From Gillisia mitskevichiae (GTDB lineage Bacteria > Bacteroidota > Bacteroidia > Flavobacteriales > Flavobacteriaceae), in contig NZ_RBLG01000002.1 of NCBI RefSeq assembly GCF_003634585.1, positions 310,001 through 374,000 of the forward strand: 64,000 nucleotides of DNA, given 5' to 3'. A program made the position numbers and the translations under genes. Of this stretch, positions 63,683 to 64,000 are shown piece by piece. Each line of letters begins with the position of its first letter. Position 1 is the stretch's first letter. Under the pieces are notes generated by a model. That model did no database searches, was not told the DNA's origin, and saw only the letters and a program-made list of their open reading frames with translations.

Positions 63683-63690
63683 CATCTTTG
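63683..63690 (+). promoter_or_regulatory. -7-like box of serC
   Basis: CATCTTTG, one mismatch from TAnnTTTG, 25 nt before the serC start. Confidence 0.3.
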
Positions 63691-63707
63691 TTACAAACTA
63701 CATTTTT

Positions 63708-64000
63708 ATGAAAAAACACAACTTTAGTGCAGGTCCATGTATTCTTCCGCAGGAAGTTTTTCAAGAAGCTTCACAAGCAGTTATAAACTTTAATAACACA
63801 GGCTTATCTATACTGGAGATCTCACATAGAAGCAAAGAATTTGTTGCTGTCATGGAAGATGCAAGACAGCTAGCATTGGAATTACTAGGCTTAGAAGGGA
63901 AAGGTTATAAAGCTCTTTTTTTGCAAGGAGGAGCAAGTATGGAGTTTTTAATGGTGGCATATAATCTTTTAGAGAAAAAAGCTGCTTATTTAAATACAGG
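63708..64000 (+). CDS. serC: Phosphoserine aminotransferase, N-terminal part (runs off the right edge)
   Basis: PLP-dependent aminotransferase converting 3-phosphohydroxypyruvate to 3-phosphoserine, also used in vitamin B6 synthesis. The visible 97 residues begin [17 protein letters not shown], the family signature, and contain [12 protein letters not shown] and the phosphate-binding LFLQGGAS. The PLP lysine lies past the edge. Together with a probable serine acetyltransferase at the other end of the window, the two genes are part of serine and cysteine metabolism but 63 kb apart. Confidence 0.93.
   Translation, partial: MKKHNFSAGPCILPQEVFQEASQAVINFNNTGLSILEISHRSKEFVAVMEDARQLALELLGLEGKGYKALFLQGGASMEFLMVAYNLLEKKAAYLNT

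Overview
The window is a stretch of AT-rich chromosome from a member of the Bacteroidota, most likely the family Flavobacteriaceae. The support is protein content (a type IX secretion C-terminal sorting domain, a TonB receptor with a carboxypeptidase-regulatory-like N-terminus, flavobacterial GyrA/ParC/ParE, an acyl-CoA reductase beside ferredoxin and serC), many promoters of the Bacteroidota type (TTG, about 20 nt, then TAnnTTTG), and weak ribosome binding sites. I cannot fix the genus. I see no rRNA, tRNA, CRISPR array, transposase, integrase or phage gene. This is dense core-genome sequence in short operons, separated by perfect hairpin terminators that convergent genes often share.

Layout. 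1-5 kb: the 5' end of a probable serine acetyltransferase, a 34-residue Lys/Gln-rich peptide gene, a FUSC-family membrane protein, a small exported protein and an SDR oxidoreductase. 5-14 kb: an envelope and osmotic block (acidic protein, DedA/VTT protein, two tandem DUF1206 proteins, DEAD-box helicase, Pmp3/YqaE peptide, galE, DUF3817 protein, YbdG-like and MscS channels, membrane-anchored EEP-family hydrolase). 14-17 kb: a likely housecleaning operon of aldehyde dehydrogenase, SRAP-type DNA-protein crosslink protein, Nudix hydrolase and acyl-CoA thioesterase. 17-24 kb: a SatD-family regulator with a DUF3307 membrane protein, a GreA/GreB-like protein, a PgpH-type HD phosphodiesterase, and thiolase with an NlpC/P60 hydrolase. 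24-31 kb: TPR protein and gyrA, then clpC. 31-41 kb: metabolism (hutH, nnrDE, gcvT with an SDR, flavodoxin-like protein with pterin dehydratase, yebC, acyltransferase, proline dehydrogenase, aroB). 41-47 kb: PfpI, YihY, DinB, Lrp/AsnC, an M14 carboxypeptidase divergent from an HTH regulator, and a lipoprotein. 47-53.5 kb: a coupled parE - membrane protein - parC - mscL operon, and ychF. 53.8-60.3 kb: cell-surface genes (TonB receptor, exported helical protein, small His-rich T9SS cargo, carboxypeptidase-regulatory-like protein). 60.5-64 kb: nhaA, ferredoxin, LuxC-type acyl-CoA reductase and the start of serC.

The most interesting structure is regulatory. The spacer between the M14 peptidase and the HTH regulator (45551-45839) holds six near-identical dyads, TTTAC-N4-GTAAA. 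Within each half several centres are exactly 35 bp apart. Dyads sit on the -7 boxes of both genes, and one contains the regulator's own start codon. A second, unrelated operator array (three dyads at exactly 29 bp) lies upstream of satD. Both look like dedicated autoregulatory switches. I do not recognise either motif as a described operator. No gene in the window looks like a new defence or mobile system.
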